Source: Bacillota bacterium | Lineage (GTDB): Bacteria > Bacillota > Bacilli > Paenibacillales > Paenibacillaceae | DNA: 50,264 nucleotides | NCBI GenBank assembly: GCA_023460795.1 | Contig: JAEWPC010000001.1 | Coordinates: forward strand, 1 to 50,264 | Reading direction: 5' to 3' | Part shown: positions 15,001 to 23,704 of the stretch, one piece after another | Layout of the letters: each line of letters starts with the position of its first letter | How positions within the stretch are numbered: the first letter of the stretch is position 1 | Notes under the pieces: model-generated | What the model was told of the DNA's origin: nothing | Databases searched by the model: none | What the model saw: the letters and a program-made list of their open reading frames with translations, nothing else | Translations under genes and position numbers: made by a program

Positions 15001-15001
15001 T

Positions 15002-16027
15002 TTATCGCGCGCCTCCTTCTTCGTTTTCCAACTGCTGTACGTACTTCTTCAGAAGCGGCTCATTGGATTTATGGCATACGAGCAAGCCTTCGTCGGTCGC
15101 GACGACGATCAGATCGTTGGCTCCGAGAATGATCGCCTGCCGCATATCGCTTAAGACGATATTGTTCGAAGCTTGGGCGAGTAGAACGTTGCCTATCGCG
15201 ATATTGCCCGACTCGTCCGTCCGGCCGAACCGCTCAAGCGCCTGCCACGTGCCGACGTCGTCCCAATCGAAGCTTACGGGAATGCAATAAGTATGCTCGG
15301 ACTTTTCCAGAATGGCGTAATCGATCGATATTCTCGGCAGCTTCTCGTACACGGACTCGTCGATCGCGCTCGCCTCAAGCAGCGGATACCAGATCGACGG
15401 TTGATACCGCCCCATCGCGGAAGCGATCGTCGAAGGCTTCCAGATGCATATTCCGCTGTTCCAATACACGCCTTGCATCCTCGACCATTCTTCGGCGCGC
15501 TCCTTATCCGGCTTCTCCAGGAATGCTCTCACCTTCAGCACGCTGCCGCCGTCGTCTTCCGTATGGATATATCCGTAATTCGTCTCGGGACGAGTCGGGA
15601 CGACGCCGAGCGTGACGATCGCTTCGCCCGTTTGTGCATGCGCTTCTGCTTCTGCAAGCTTGTCAACCAGCGCCTTCGTATCGGGAATCAGATGATCGGC
15701 GGGTATCGTTACGATCGCCTCGTCGTCGCCTTCGCGAACGAACCGGAGCGCGGCGAGAGCGATGCACGGGGCGGTATCGCGCTGCAGAGGCTCGACGATC
15801 AGCCTAGCCGGATCAAGCTCCGGCAGCTGCTCCCGGACCAAGGCAAAGTAAGGGTGCGCCGTCGCGACGTAAAGCTTCTCCCCTTCCACGTACTGCGCCA
15901 AGCTGCGGTAGGTCGTCTGCAGCATCGTCTCATCGGAGGTTAAGGCAATGAATTGCTTCGGTTTGCCGCTCGCGCTTCTAGGCCAAAGCCGATTCCCCCT
16001 GCCGCCGGCCATTATGACGATCTTCAC
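15002..16027 (-). CDS. manC: Mannose-1-phosphate guanylyltransferase
   Basis: Makes GDP-mannose from mannose-1-phosphate and GTP. The nucleotidyltransferase signature MAGGRGNRLWPRS is at residues 6-18, with KPKQF after it. PADHLI near 134 and FLEKPD near 191 complete the sugar-nucleotide pyrophosphorylase fold. The 341 aa corresponds to the monofunctional form without the C-terminal isomerase domain. The start is GTG at 16027, preceded by GGAG. It sits immediately upstream of, and is coupled to, the glycosyltransferase gene. Confidence 0.88.
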   Translation of the reverse strand: MKIVIMAGGRGNRLWPRSASGKPKQFIALTSDETMLQTTYRSLAQYVEGEKLYVATAHPYFALVREQLPELDPARLIVEPLQRDTAPCIALAALRFVREGDDEAIVTIPADHLIPDTKALVDKLAEAEAHAQTGEAIVTLGVVPTRPETNYGYIHTEDDGGSVLKVRAFLEKPDKERAEEWSRMQGVYWNSGICIWKPSTIASAMGRYQPSIWYPLLEASAIDESVYEKLPRISIDYAILEKSEHTYCIPVSFDWDDVGTWQALERFGRTDESGNIAIGNVLLAQASNNIVLSDMRQAIILGANDLIVVATDEGLLVCHKSNEPLLKKYVQQLENEEGGAR

Positions 16028-16281
16028 AACGCGTTCAGCTCCAATCGGCCATCCGGCCTTATACGATGTCTATAGATGCCAATTCTTCTCTATCTTATTG
16101 ACTGCCTATGGCTGCGGAATGGACGAACACCGCTATCGCAAAAAATTGGCTATTGGTTCAAGACATCGCGCGGCTACGGAGGGGTAAAATTCGTAGGAGC
16201 GTTCGAGCGAGGCGATCTACCCGCCGCGCGAGGAAACGAGCGAGATCGAAGTAGATCCAAAGGCGAAGTTTATGACACACG
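16028..16281. other. Intergenic stretch without recognised gene
   Basis: This 254-bp stretch lies between the start of the guanylyltransferase gene and the terminator of the CopD-like gene. It should contain the promoter of the guanylyltransferase operon. I see a TATAAG on the minus strand but no convincing -35 partner, and no plausible small gene. Confidence 0.5.
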
Positions 16282-16315
16282 AAAGAGGTCTCGCCATCAT
16301 CTGCGAGACCTCTTT
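16282..16315 (-). terminator. Terminator of CopD-like gene
   Basis: A perfect 13-bp stem, AAAGAGGTCTCGC (16282-16294) with its complement (16303-16315), lies 10 bp after the stop codon at 16326. The A/T ends make it potentially bidirectional. Confidence 0.85.
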
Positions 16316-16325
16316 GCTCTCCCTA

Positions 16326-16796
16326 TCAGAACGGTTGCCAGACAGCGGCGATAACATTGAGAATGACGCCGACGTGAATAATATCGAACCCGACGTATAA
16401 GCGGTTGAATGCTTGCCTTGTCGGCTCGGCCATCGTTCCGCCGTTCTTGCGGTCCTGCTCGACGAGAGCCATCGTCTTCTTGCTTCGGGGTCCAATATAC
16501 AGATGGAACAACAAGATAATCGCAGCCATGACGGACTGTTTGAAACCGAGCCAATCTCCACCGAAGAACGAATATCCCGCATGGATCGTCATCGCGATGC
16601 CTGACAGCAATAGCGCCAGCACGGCAGGCAACAGTACCTTAGCGGAAGAGAAGAACATTTCGGTCAATTCCAGCTCTAGCCGCGTTCCTGCGGCATTCCT
16701 AGCCTTGCGAACCAACACGAATCGCTCGTATACGGCACCGCCTAACCAGACGGCAACGGAAACCAGATGAATGAATAATAAGGTCGTGAATAGCAT
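16326..16796 (-). CDS. CopD/DUF2269-like four-helix membrane protein
   Basis: A 156-aa membrane protein with about four hydrophobic helices. The N-terminal helix HLVSVAVWLGGAVYERF matches the conserved opening of CopD-type and DUF2269 proteins. A conserved-looking H-L-Y-I-G-P-R segment is at about residue 97, and a final helix has H-V-G-V-I-L-N. CopD domains are linked to copper uptake, but many short homologues have no proven substrate. The start ATG follows AGGTG. It is divergent from an HxlR regulator, which may control it. Confidence 0.65.
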   Translation of the reverse strand: MLFTTLLFIHLVSVAVWLGGAVYERFVLVRKARNAAGTRLELELTEMFFSSAKVLLPAVLALLLSGIAMTIHAGYSFFGGDWLGFKQSVMAAIILLFHLYIGPRSKKTMALVEQDRKNGGTMAEPTRQAFNRLYVGFDIIHVGVILNVIAAVWQPF

Positions 16797-16913
16797 GAAA
16801 GCACCTACTCGATTCGGATAGTATGGAATCCGCAGGGCCGGCCCCTTCGATTCACCTGAAATATATCACCTGCTAAATTAAGGAACAAGAATGCACTTTT
16901 TTGTGCTATGGTT

Positions 16914-16923
16914 ACCTTAAGGT
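16914..16923. promoter_or_regulatory. Palindrome ACCTTAAGGT in the hxlR/CopD-like intergenic region
   Basis: A perfect 10-bp palindrome sits 34 bp upstream of the HxlR start, in the divergent intergenic region. HxlR-type regulators bind short inverted repeats near their own promoters, so this is a candidate operator. It is short enough to be chance. Confidence 0.35.
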
Positions 16924-16957
16924 GAGTGACGAACACTAGGTTCTAGGAGGGGTAATC

Positions 16958-17302
16958 TTGGAGGAAGTCGTAGCTAGTGGCGCGGAACCCGTTTTGGGAT
17001 GCTCGAAACGAAAAATATTGGATTTGGTCTTTCAGAAATGGTCTCTGATCATTATTAGTCAGCTGTACCAAAATCCGAGCCGTTATAACCAACTGCTACA
17101 GACAATCACGGGCATCTCCCATAAAATGCTGTCCCAGACGCTGCGCCAACTCGAACACGCGGGATTGGTCAGCCGCACGGTATTCCCGCTTATTCCTCCG
17201 CAAGTCGAATACGCGTTAACTCCGCTCGGCGAAACGCTCTATGAGCCCTTAACGTCTATCGGGAAATGGATGGCCGAGCACGAACATAGCTTAAAGCTTT
17301 AA
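16958..17302 (+). CDS. HxlR-family transcriptional regulator
   Basis: A 114-aa winged-helix regulator. The conserved cysteine lies in GCSKRKILDLVFQKWSL (about residue 10), the recognition region is ISHKMLSQTLRQLEHAGL, and the wing includes PPQVEYALTPLGETL. HxlR members respond to aldehydes, oxidants or other reactive species, often through this cysteine. The start is TTG after a strong SD (GGAGGGG, about 16946-16952). It is divergent from the CopD-like gene. Confidence 0.85.
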   Translation: MEEVVASGAEPVLGCSKRKILDLVFQKWSLIIISQLYQNPSRYNQLLQTITGISHKMLSQTLRQLEHAGLVSRTVFPLIPPQVEYALTPLGETLYEPLTSIGKWMAEHEHSLKL

Positions 17303-17305
17303 CGC

Positions 17306-17344
17306 AAAAAACACATGGAGCCGCGAAGCTCTCATGTGTTTTTT
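17306..17344. terminator. Bidirectional terminator between hxlR and thioredoxin-like gene
   Basis: AAAAAACACATG (17306-17317) pairs with CATGTGTTTTTT, with GAGC/GCTC continuing the stem. Poly-A and poly-T flanks let it serve both convergent genes. Confidence 0.85.
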
Positions 17345-17361
17345 GATGTGATGGATTCAAC

Positions 17362-17712
17362 TCAAGCCTGCGACGGCAATGCGTTCGACACCTCGACCGC
17401 GCGGTCTAGGAACTGCTCGATCTCCTCGCGAGTCTTGCGGAGCTTGCTGACGAACCGGACGACCTCTTGGCCGCCCTTGAACGCGATAAAGCTCGGAATG
17501 CCGAGGATATTAAGCTCGCTGCACAGATCGGCCATATCGTCCCGATCGATCTCCGCCATCATCAGCCGGTCGGCGTAAGCCGCTTCGACATCCGCGATGA
17601 ACGGGTCTATGAAATGGCAGTCTTTGCACCAGGTCGTCTTGAACACGACAACCGTCAGTTTATCGCCGGCGACGAACTCGCGAAATTGAGATTCCTCCGT
17701 TAAACGTTGCAT
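17362..17712 (-). CDS. Thioredoxin-family protein with WCKDC motif
   Basis: A 116-aa thioredoxin-fold protein. The active site reads WCKDC (about residues 28-32) instead of WCGPC, and the cis-proline is in GIPSF (about residue 70). This CKDC variant resembles Bacillus YtpP/YdbP-type thioredoxin-like proteins; substrate unknown. The start at 17712 follows GGGAGGA. It is the last gene before the bidirectional terminator, 34 bp after the flippase gene, and may be part of that operon. Confidence 0.85.
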   Translation of the reverse strand: MQRLTEESQFREFVAGDKLTVVVFKTTWCKDCHFIDPFIADVEAAYADRLMMAEIDRDDMADLCSELNILGIPSFIAFKGGQEVVRFVSKLRKTREEIEQFLDRAVEVSNALPSQA

Positions 17713-17746
17713 CGATATTCCTCCCTTTAGGTTCAACGTAAATGGA

Positions 17747-19381
17747 TTATGCCCCCGTGCCGGCGCGCGATGCGCGCAGCTTCAAGAACGGGGACAACAG
17801 CTTGCGGATCGGACGCGGATATCCTGCGATCTCTTCCGCCGTTACGACGCGCAGCAGCACGAGCAGCGCCGGATACAGCACCGCTATCGCGCCGCCCATG
17901 ACCGCGCAGGAGAAGAAGAACGCGACTTTGTCCGGCACGGTCCCTTCTAGAATCGCGAGGACGATCCATTCGAGCAGCGCGACCGCCGCGGCGACGATAC
18001 CCGTCGTCAGCAGGAACCCGGTCCAACGGTTGCCCATAATGCGAATTTGCGTGCGCTTCTTCAAGCTTAGAATGTTGAACGTCATCGCCCAGATGAAGCA
18101 GACCGTCGTCGCGGCTATGATTCCGTAAACTCCGAAGGCCGGAGCGAGCGCGAAGCTGAGAGCGACTTTAATGAGGATGCCCGTCAAGGCATGCATCGTC
18201 GCTTTCTTCGGTTGGCCGATTCCGAGCAGGATCGAGTTCGTCACCATCATCCCGATCTGGAAAATGGTTCCTAACGTCAAGAAAGCGACAATCGCGCTGC
18301 CTTCCGGTTTCTCGAATAACAAGCCGTTCACGCTATAAGCACCGACGCCTAGCATCAGAATGATCGGCATGCCGCTGTACAGTGCGATTCGAACCGCTAG
18401 CGACGCTTGCTTGCCGACGCGTTCCCGATCGTCCATCGCGTGCGCGGAGGAGATAATCGGGATGATCGATTGGCATAACGCGATCGCCAGCACGACCGGG
18501 ATGCCCGCGATCGACTGGGCGTTCATCCCGAGAACCGCCCACCAGTGCTCGATCTTCAAATCGTCGAAGTGTCCTTCCGAAAGCGGAATCACCATATACG
18601 TATCCATCGTGAACAGCAATTGTACCGTGACCGAAGTCATAACGATCGGAATGGACAAGTTGAACAGCTCTCGATAGATCGCCTTCAGGCGAAGCTTACG
18701 CGAAGGGTCCGCCCCTTGGCGCGGATTCGTTCGGTCGATTCTCTTCAGCCTGCGAGCGTAATAGACCATGACCGCGAACGCGGCAACGCTGCCGAATACG
18801 CTGCCTAACACGGCGCCGGCCGCGATGCCTTTATCGTTCAACGGGTTCGCGGAGTAGATGGCGTAGGCGATCGCTACAGCCGCAATAACGCGGGCGAATT
18901 GCTCCACGATCTGCGAGATTGCTCCTGCCGTCATGAACTGCCGGCCTTGGAAATAACCCCGTACCATCGCGATCATAGGAAACAGCAGCAGTGATGGCGC
19001 AATGGCCCTCAAAGCCGCGGCTGCATCCGGCTTGCCGAGTATCTCGTTCGCGATCACAGGCGCGAACACGATCATGAGCAGTGTAATGACAACACCTGCC
19101 ACCGCGCCGAAAAGCAACGCGGCGCGGTACACCTGTTGAGCTTCTCCGATTTTGCCAAGGGCGTAACGCTCGGACACCATCTTGCTGATGGCGCTCGGGA
19201 TGCCCGCGGTCGCAACCATTAACAGCAACAGATACAGGTTATTCGCCGAGTTGAAGTACCCGTTGCCAACGTCGTTCAGAATGTAGTCCAGCGGTACCCG
19301 CTGGAAAATGCCTAGCGCGCGAGCGATGAGCGCGGCTGCTGCCAGGATGAGCGTGCTTTTGAGCAAAGTATCTTTTTTCAA
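17747..19381 (-). CDS. MOP-superfamily lipid flippase (MurJ/SpoVB/YtgP type)
   Basis: A 544-aa polytopic membrane protein with about 14 hydrophobic helices. It has the opening typical of the MurJ/SpoVB branch: LLKSTLILAAAALIARALGIFQRVPL. Such proteins move lipid-linked sugars across the membrane: lipid II (MurJ, YtgP) or sporulation precursors (SpoVB, YkvU). The length and the N-terminus suit YtgP/MurJ, but I cannot separate the subgroups without an alignment. The start is TTG after AGAGGA. ThuA lies 18 bp upstream and the thioredoxin-like gene downstream. Confidence 0.8.
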   Translation of the reverse strand: MKKDTLLKSTLILAAAALIARALGIFQRVPLDYILNDVGNGYFNSANNLYLLLLMVATAGIPSAISKMVSERYALGKIGEAQQVYRAALLFGAVAGVVITLLMIVFAPVIANEILGKPDAAAALRAIAPSLLLFPMIAMVRGYFQGRQFMTAGAISQIVEQFARVIAAVAIAYAIYSANPLNDKGIAAGAVLGSVFGSVAAFAVMVYYARRLKRIDRTNPRQGADPSRKLRLKAIYRELFNLSIPIVMTSVTVQLLFTMDTYMVIPLSEGHFDDLKIEHWWAVLGMNAQSIAGIPVVLAIALCQSIIPIISSAHAMDDRERVGKQASLAVRIALYSGMPIILMLGVGAYSVNGLLFEKPEGSAIVAFLTLGTIFQIGMMVTNSILLGIGQPKKATMHALTGILIKVALSFALAPAFGVYGIIAATTVCFIWAMTFNILSLKKRTQIRIMGNRWTGFLLTTGIVAAAVALLEWIVLAILEGTVPDKVAFFFSCAVMGGAIAVLYPALLVLLRVVTAEEIAGYPRPIRKLLSPFLKLRASRAGTGA

Positions 19382-19399
19382 CGTGATCTAATCCTCTGT

Positions 19400-20122
19400 T
19401 TAGCCGATCGGCTCTAATGGTTGATGATTGCCGCGAACGGGGACGCCGGCGCCCGAAGGCGCGGCCCAATGAACGCCGTTAGCGATAATGCGGCGGACAA
19501 TCGGATGATAGTAGGTCGGGTAGGTTTCGTGTCCGGGACGGAAGTAGAAGATCTTCCCTTGGCCGCGCCGGAACGTGCAGCCGGATCGGAACACCTCTCC
19601 GCCCTCGAACCAGCTGACGAAGATAAGCTCGTCAGGCGCGGGAATGTCGAAATGCTCGCCGTACATCTCTTCGGGCTTCAGCTCGAAATATTCCGGTACG
19701 CCCCGAGCGATCGGATGCGAAGGGTCGACCGTCCATATTCGTTCTTTCTCGTTCGCCTCGCGCCACTTCAGTCCGCAGCCCGTCCCCATGAGCTTCTTGA
19801 AGATTTTCGAGTAATGGCCAGAATGCAATACGATCAGTCCCATTCCTCCCATTACCCGCTCGTACACGCGATCGACGATGTTGTCGCTCACGGCCTCGTG
19901 AGCCTTATGCCCCCACCAGACGAGCACGTCCGTCTCGTTCAGCACGTCCGGGGTAAGTCCGTGCTCGGGCTCGGGCAACGTCGCGGTTCGAACTTCGAAC
20001 CCTTCCCCGGACGCGATCAATCCGTCCGCAAGCACGCGGTGGATGCCGTCCGGGTAAACTTGTCGGACGACATCGTTCTCCAGCTCATGCTTGAATTCGT
20101 TCCATACGGTAACGCGAATCAT
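19400..20122 (-). CDS. ThuA-domain protein
   Basis: A 240-aa ThuA (trehalose-utilisation type, glutamine-amidotransferase-like fold) protein. The core includes DVLVWWGHKAHEAV, GLIVLHSGHYSKIFKKLMGT, and GKIFYFRPGHETYPTYYHP near the end, all usual for this family. ThuA-like proteins take part in disaccharide metabolism in rhizobia, but most bacterial copies have no assigned reaction. The start at 20122 follows GGAGGTG. It lies 28 bp after the HAD gene and 18 bp before the flippase gene, so cotranscription is likely. Confidence 0.85.
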   Translation of the reverse strand: MIRVTVWNEFKHELENDVVRQVYPDGIHRVLADGLIASGEGFEVRTATLPEPEHGLTPDVLNETDVLVWWGHKAHEAVSDNIVDRVYERVMGGMGLIVLHSGHYSKIFKKLMGTGCGLKWREANEKERIWTVDPSHPIARGVPEYFELKPEEMYGEHFDIPAPDELIFVSWFEGGEVFRSGCTFRRGQGKIFYFRPGHETYPTYYHPIVRRIIANGVHWAAPSGAGVPVRGNHQPLEPIG

Positions 20123-20150
20123 TCGGACACCTCCGCTAGGATGAGTCTGA

Positions 20151-20906
20151 TTAGTCTCGCAGCACGTAGTTCTGGATGACCTGCGCAACGCCGTCTTCCT
20201 GATGATGGCCCGTAACGACGTCCGCCGCGGCTTTCACTTCGTCTTGGGCGTTGCCCATCGCAACCCCGAGTCCGGCTTCCCGAATCGCCGCGATGTCGTT
20301 CAAGCTATCGCCGACGGCGACGACCTCGGACATCTCGAACCCTAGCATCCGGCATACTTCCAACAGTGCCGAAGCCTTGGAGACGCCCTCCGGGTTAATC
20401 TCGATGTTATACGGAGACGAGTTGCTAAGCTCCAGTCCCTCGATGGAGCGAACCTGTTCGAGAATAGAACCGAGCATCTTCGTATCTTCGGTATAAAAGC
20501 CGAATTTGAGCCAATCGTGCGACGGAGTATCGTCGACCCAGCGTTCCTTGTTGTAAATCTCTTGCGTCGTGTACGCCCAGAACCACGCCTCGCCATGACG
20601 CTCCGCGATCGCGTGCAGCTTCATCACTTTGTCCGCTGCCAGCAGCGTCCGCTTATGAATCGAATGCGGCTTCGTCCAGATCTCTCCGCCGTTAACGGTA
20701 ATCATCGGAGTCTCCAGCCCTAGCTGCTCCGCAAAAGGTAAAGCGCTGACGAACCCGCGGCCGGTCGACACGCACACCGTGATGCCCGCATCCGCCGCCC
20801 TTTTCACCCACTTCGCGTTCGTCTCGCTGATTTCGCTGCGATCGTTAAGCAGCGTACCGTCCAAGTCTAGCGCCAGCAGCTTGTATTGTCCCGTCTGATC
20901 TGCCAA
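20151..20906 (-). CDS. Cof-type HAD-IIB phosphatase
   Basis: A HAD-superfamily phosphatase of the Cof/YidA type, acting on small sugar- or nucleotide-phosphates. Motif I is LDLDGTLL near the N-terminus, motif II is VSTGRG, and motif IV is VGDSLNDIAAI with the metal-binding aspartates; a C2-type cap lies between. The start is unsure. TTG at 20906 gives a compact 251-aa product with GAAGGAG about 13 nt upstream. The ATG-initiated longer frame has no SD. The substrate is not predictable. Confidence 0.85.
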   Translation of the reverse strand: MADQTGQYKLLALDLDGTLLNDRSEISETNAKWVKRAADAGITVCVSTGRGFVSALPFAEQLGLETPMITVNGGEIWTKPHSIHKRTLLAADKVMKLHAIAERHGEAWFWAYTTQEIYNKERWVDDTPSHDWLKFGFYTEDTKMLGSILEQVRSIEGLELSNSSPYNIEINPEGVSKASALLEVCRMLGFEMSEVVAVGDSLNDIAAIREAGLGVAMGNAQDEVKAAADVVTGHHQEDGVAQVIQNYVLRD

Positions 20907-20976
20907 AGAAATTCTGACTCTCCTTCGAAATAAGCTCCGAGCAGGCACTCGCGCCTGACCCGGAGCTTCATTTCCG

Positions 20977-22116
20977 TTAATTTTGCATGATGTAGTCTTT
21001 CGCGACCGTCTCGTTCACGTCGTCGTAGACTTTAAGAAGGTTATACTTCGTATCGCGCTGGGCCGGCACTTTGCCCGCTTCGCGGATGAGCTTAAGGATG
21101 AGTTCGATATTCACTTTATGCGTCGTGCCCGCCGCGGATACGACGTTCTCTTCGATCATCGTGCTGCCGAAATCGTTGCAGCCGTACGAGAGCGACAGCT
21201 TGCCGATTTCCGGCCCCATCGTGACCCAAGAGGATTGGAAGTTATCGATATTGTCGAGCGCGATTCGGCTGATCGCGAGCGTCTTCAGGTATTCCTCCGG
21301 CGTCGCTTTCTCGCGCTTCATGTTCGTATTCTCCGGCTGGAACGTCCATGGAATGAAAGCAAGGAAGCCCGGCGAAGGATAGCCGTTATTCAAGCATTCG
21401 TCTTGCGCCTCGCGTACGCGGAGCAAGTGAAGCGCGCGCTCCTCCATCGATTCGCCGAAGCCGATGACCATCGTAGCGGTCGTGTTCATGCCGAGCTTGT
21501 GCGCCGTCGTCATGACGTCCATCCAGTCGCGCCACGAGCCCTTCAAGCGGCTGATCTTCTTGCGGGTCCGATCGTCCAATATTTCCGCGCCGCCGCCCGG
21601 AAGCGAGTCCAGTCCGGCTTCGTGAAGCTGGCGAACGACGTCCTCCAGCGGAATGTCGCCGGCTACGACTTGCATCTTGCGGATTTCCGCCGGAGAGAAC
21701 GAGTGCATCGTAATCGTCGGGAACCGCTGCTTGATCGCCCGCAGCAAATCCAAATAATAACTGAACGGCAGATCGGGATTCGTCCCGCCCTGCATCAGAA
21801 TTTCGGTGCCGCCGACGTCGATCGTCTCCTGAATCTTTTGGAAGATTACTTCGTCTGGAAGCACATAGCCTTCCTTCGAACCCGGCGCGCGGTAGAACGC
21901 GCAAAACCGGCAATATACGTCGCATACGTTCGTGTAATTCACGTTGCGGCCTACTACAAATGTGGTGATCGGCTCCGGATGGCGACGCAACATGATCTGG
22001 TTCGCGGTGTGCCCGAGCTTCTCGATTTGGTCGCTTTCGAACAAGGTTACGATATCGTCTTGCTGAAGACGTTCGCCTTGTAGCGCCTGATGTAAAATCC
22101 GGTCGATCTGGTTCAT
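20977..22116 (-). CDS. mqnC: Cyclic dehypoxanthinyl futalosine synthase MqnC (radical SAM)
   Basis: Cyclises dehypoxanthine futalosine, a radical-SAM step of the futalosine menaquinone pathway. The Fe-S motif CDVYCRFC (Cys near 65, 69 and 72) is followed by AFYRAPGSKEGY. HSFSPAEI, PGGGAEIL and FIPWTFQPENT are all family features. Its 379 aa is the normal length. The ATG follows GGAGGATCC at good spacing. It is the partner of MqnE (6163-7266), from which it is clearly distinct. It lies downstream of the EAL gene with an 80-bp gap. Confidence 0.92.
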   Translation of the reverse strand: MNQIDRILHQALQGERLQQDDIVTLFESDQIEKLGHTANQIMLRRHPEPITTFVVGRNVNYTNVCDVYCRFCAFYRAPGSKEGYVLPDEVIFQKIQETIDVGGTEILMQGGTNPDLPFSYYLDLLRAIKQRFPTITMHSFSPAEIRKMQVVAGDIPLEDVVRQLHEAGLDSLPGGGAEILDDRTRKKISRLKGSWRDWMDVMTTAHKLGMNTTATMVIGFGESMEERALHLLRVREAQDECLNNGYPSPGFLAFIPWTFQPENTNMKREKATPEEYLKTLAISRIALDNIDNFQSSWVTMGPEIGKLSLSYGCNDFGSTMIEENVVSAAGTTHKVNIELILKLIREAGKVPAQRDTKYNLLKVYDDVNETVAKDYIMQN

Positions 22117-22196
22117 TTCCGGATCCTCCTTCTTGCATGTCGTTAACCTGCGTTAAAACTTATCCCATCGTAACACAAAAACACCGCGGGGTCACC

Positions 22197-23576
22197 TTAA
22201 GAGGCGACTTCACCGCGGCGATGTTGAATGCGCGCTTTCGTTTCCTTGAACATGTCTCTCTCGTGCTCGTGAAGCAGCACGTCAGGCTTCGCGAAGTAGA
22301 AGCCTTGTCCCATCTTAATGTCCAGACGGAACAGCACGTCTACCTCTTCCTCCCGTTCCACGCCTTCGGCAACGAGCTCGCACTTAATTTCCCGGGCGGC
22401 GTTCACGAACGCCTTCAGTAAGCTTTCCTTGATCGCGATGCGGTCCACATGCTGAATGACCGACCGATCGATCTTGATCAACTCCGGCACCAGCTCCCCG
22501 ATCAACTGGATGCTCGAGTAACCCGAACCAGCGTCGTCGACGGCGAACCGGAATCCATGCTTGCGGTACGTCTGCAAGATATCGACCATCGCCCTGAAGT
22601 TCGTCACTTCGTGGCGTTCCGTAATTTCAAAGTAAATTTGCTGCGGGCTAAGCGGCGGGTGCTTCTCCAACAATTTGAGCACGTGCGCCAGGAAAAGCGG
22701 GTGCGACAGCGTAACCGCGGTCACGTTAAGAAATACGGGCTCGCGGATTCGACGCGACGCGATCTCTTCGATCGCGCGCCGCACGACCAGAAACTCCAAC
22801 CTCGTGAGCAGCCTGGCCTGGGAAGCGAACTGGAACAGCTCGTCCGGGAAATGCAGGATCGAGTTCTCCGGCCCTCGGGTTAGAATCTCCCATCCGTGCA
22901 CGTCCCCGCTCGTTAAGTCCATAATCGGCTGGGCAAGCACCGTGATCGTGCCGGTCTCCAGAAGATGCTCCATCTGACCGCGAAGCTGCTTCATCTGGGA
23001 CGTCATGACGCCGGTGGCTAAAGCAAGCGCGCTCTGATACGCCTCTTCAAGCGTATGCTGCACCTTGCGATTTCCTCTCGCTGGCGCGATCGGAACATAC
23101 GCGGAAGCGATATGCAGGCAATTGCGCCACTCCGGAAGCGTACCGGCCAGACCGATTTCAAGCGAATGCTTGATTTCGTTCAGAGCCGACGTCAATCCTT
23201 CCGGAACAAGCTCATGGCGATAATCTTCCGTGCTCTCGTCCGTGCAGGCGATCAGCGCGAAATCCGTCATCGAGAATTGATGCAACGCGATGATCCGCTG
23301 GTCTCCGAGCAAGCTTAGCGCCGCGATGCGAAGATGCCTGCGGCATCCGTCTTGTAATTGGGTCCATACTTCTTCGGACACTTCGTCCTGCAGGTGGGAG
23401 AAATCCAAGCGGAACAGCGCCAAATAACATTCTTTGCTCTGCTCAAGCTCTCTGGAAAGCAAAGAAAGAACGGGGCGTCTAAAGGTAAATTCCGGAGGAA
23501 AATATTTCAACGAGCGATCCGGAAGCGTCATCTTGAACGCGAGCGCTATACGACCAATTATCGCTTGGACATTCAC
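22197..23576 (-). CDS. EAL-domain protein with degenerate GGDEF-like N-terminus
   Basis: A 459-aa protein. Residues from about 215 form an EAL cyclic-di-GMP phosphodiesterase domain with the signature as EIL (GWEILTRG). Predicted catalytic and metal residues are present: N in FLNVTA, E in EITER, DD in VDDAGSGYSS, K in LIKIDRS, E in VAEGVE, and Q in GQGFYFAKP. So it could be active. The N-terminal 190 residues look like a GGDEF-type fold whose signature has decayed (FSMTDFALIA where GGDEF would be). There is no membrane segment. The start ATG follows GAGGA. Its place upstream of mqnC shows no obvious functional link. Confidence 0.85.
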   Translation of the reverse strand: MNVQAIIGRIALAFKMTLPDRSLKYFPPEFTFRRPVLSLLSRELEQSKECYLALFRLDFSHLQDEVSEEVWTQLQDGCRRHLRIAALSLLGDQRIIALHQFSMTDFALIACTDESTEDYRHELVPEGLTSALNEIKHSLEIGLAGTLPEWRNCLHIASAYVPIAPARGNRKVQHTLEEAYQSALALATGVMTSQMKQLRGQMEHLLETGTITVLAQPIMDLTSGDVHGWEILTRGPENSILHFPDELFQFASQARLLTRLEFLVVRRAIEEIASRRIREPVFLNVTAVTLSHPLFLAHVLKLLEKHPPLSPQQIYFEITERHEVTNFRAMVDILQTYRKHGFRFAVDDAGSGYSSIQLIGELVPELIKIDRSVIQHVDRIAIKESLLKAFVNAAREIKCELVAEGVEREEEVDVLFRLDIKMGQGFYFAKPDVLLHEHERDMFKETKARIQHRRGEVAS

Positions 23577-23653
23577 GTTATCCTCATCCTTACCTGTCAG
23601 GTGGCACTATTGTAGCATGAATTTCCAAACGGTAATAGGCAATTATGGAAGAA

Positions 23654-23683
23654 AACCGCGGGAATTCGCAAGTTCCCGCGGTT
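23654..23683 (-). terminator. Terminator of the metA-metI-patB operon
   Basis: A perfect 11-bp stem, AACCGCGGGAA (23654-23664) with TTCCCGCGGTT (23673-23683). On the minus strand it runs into TTTTCTTCC. It lies 22 bp after the patB stop. Confidence 0.85.
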
Positions 23684-23704
23684 ATATGTGAAAATTTACG
23701 AATA

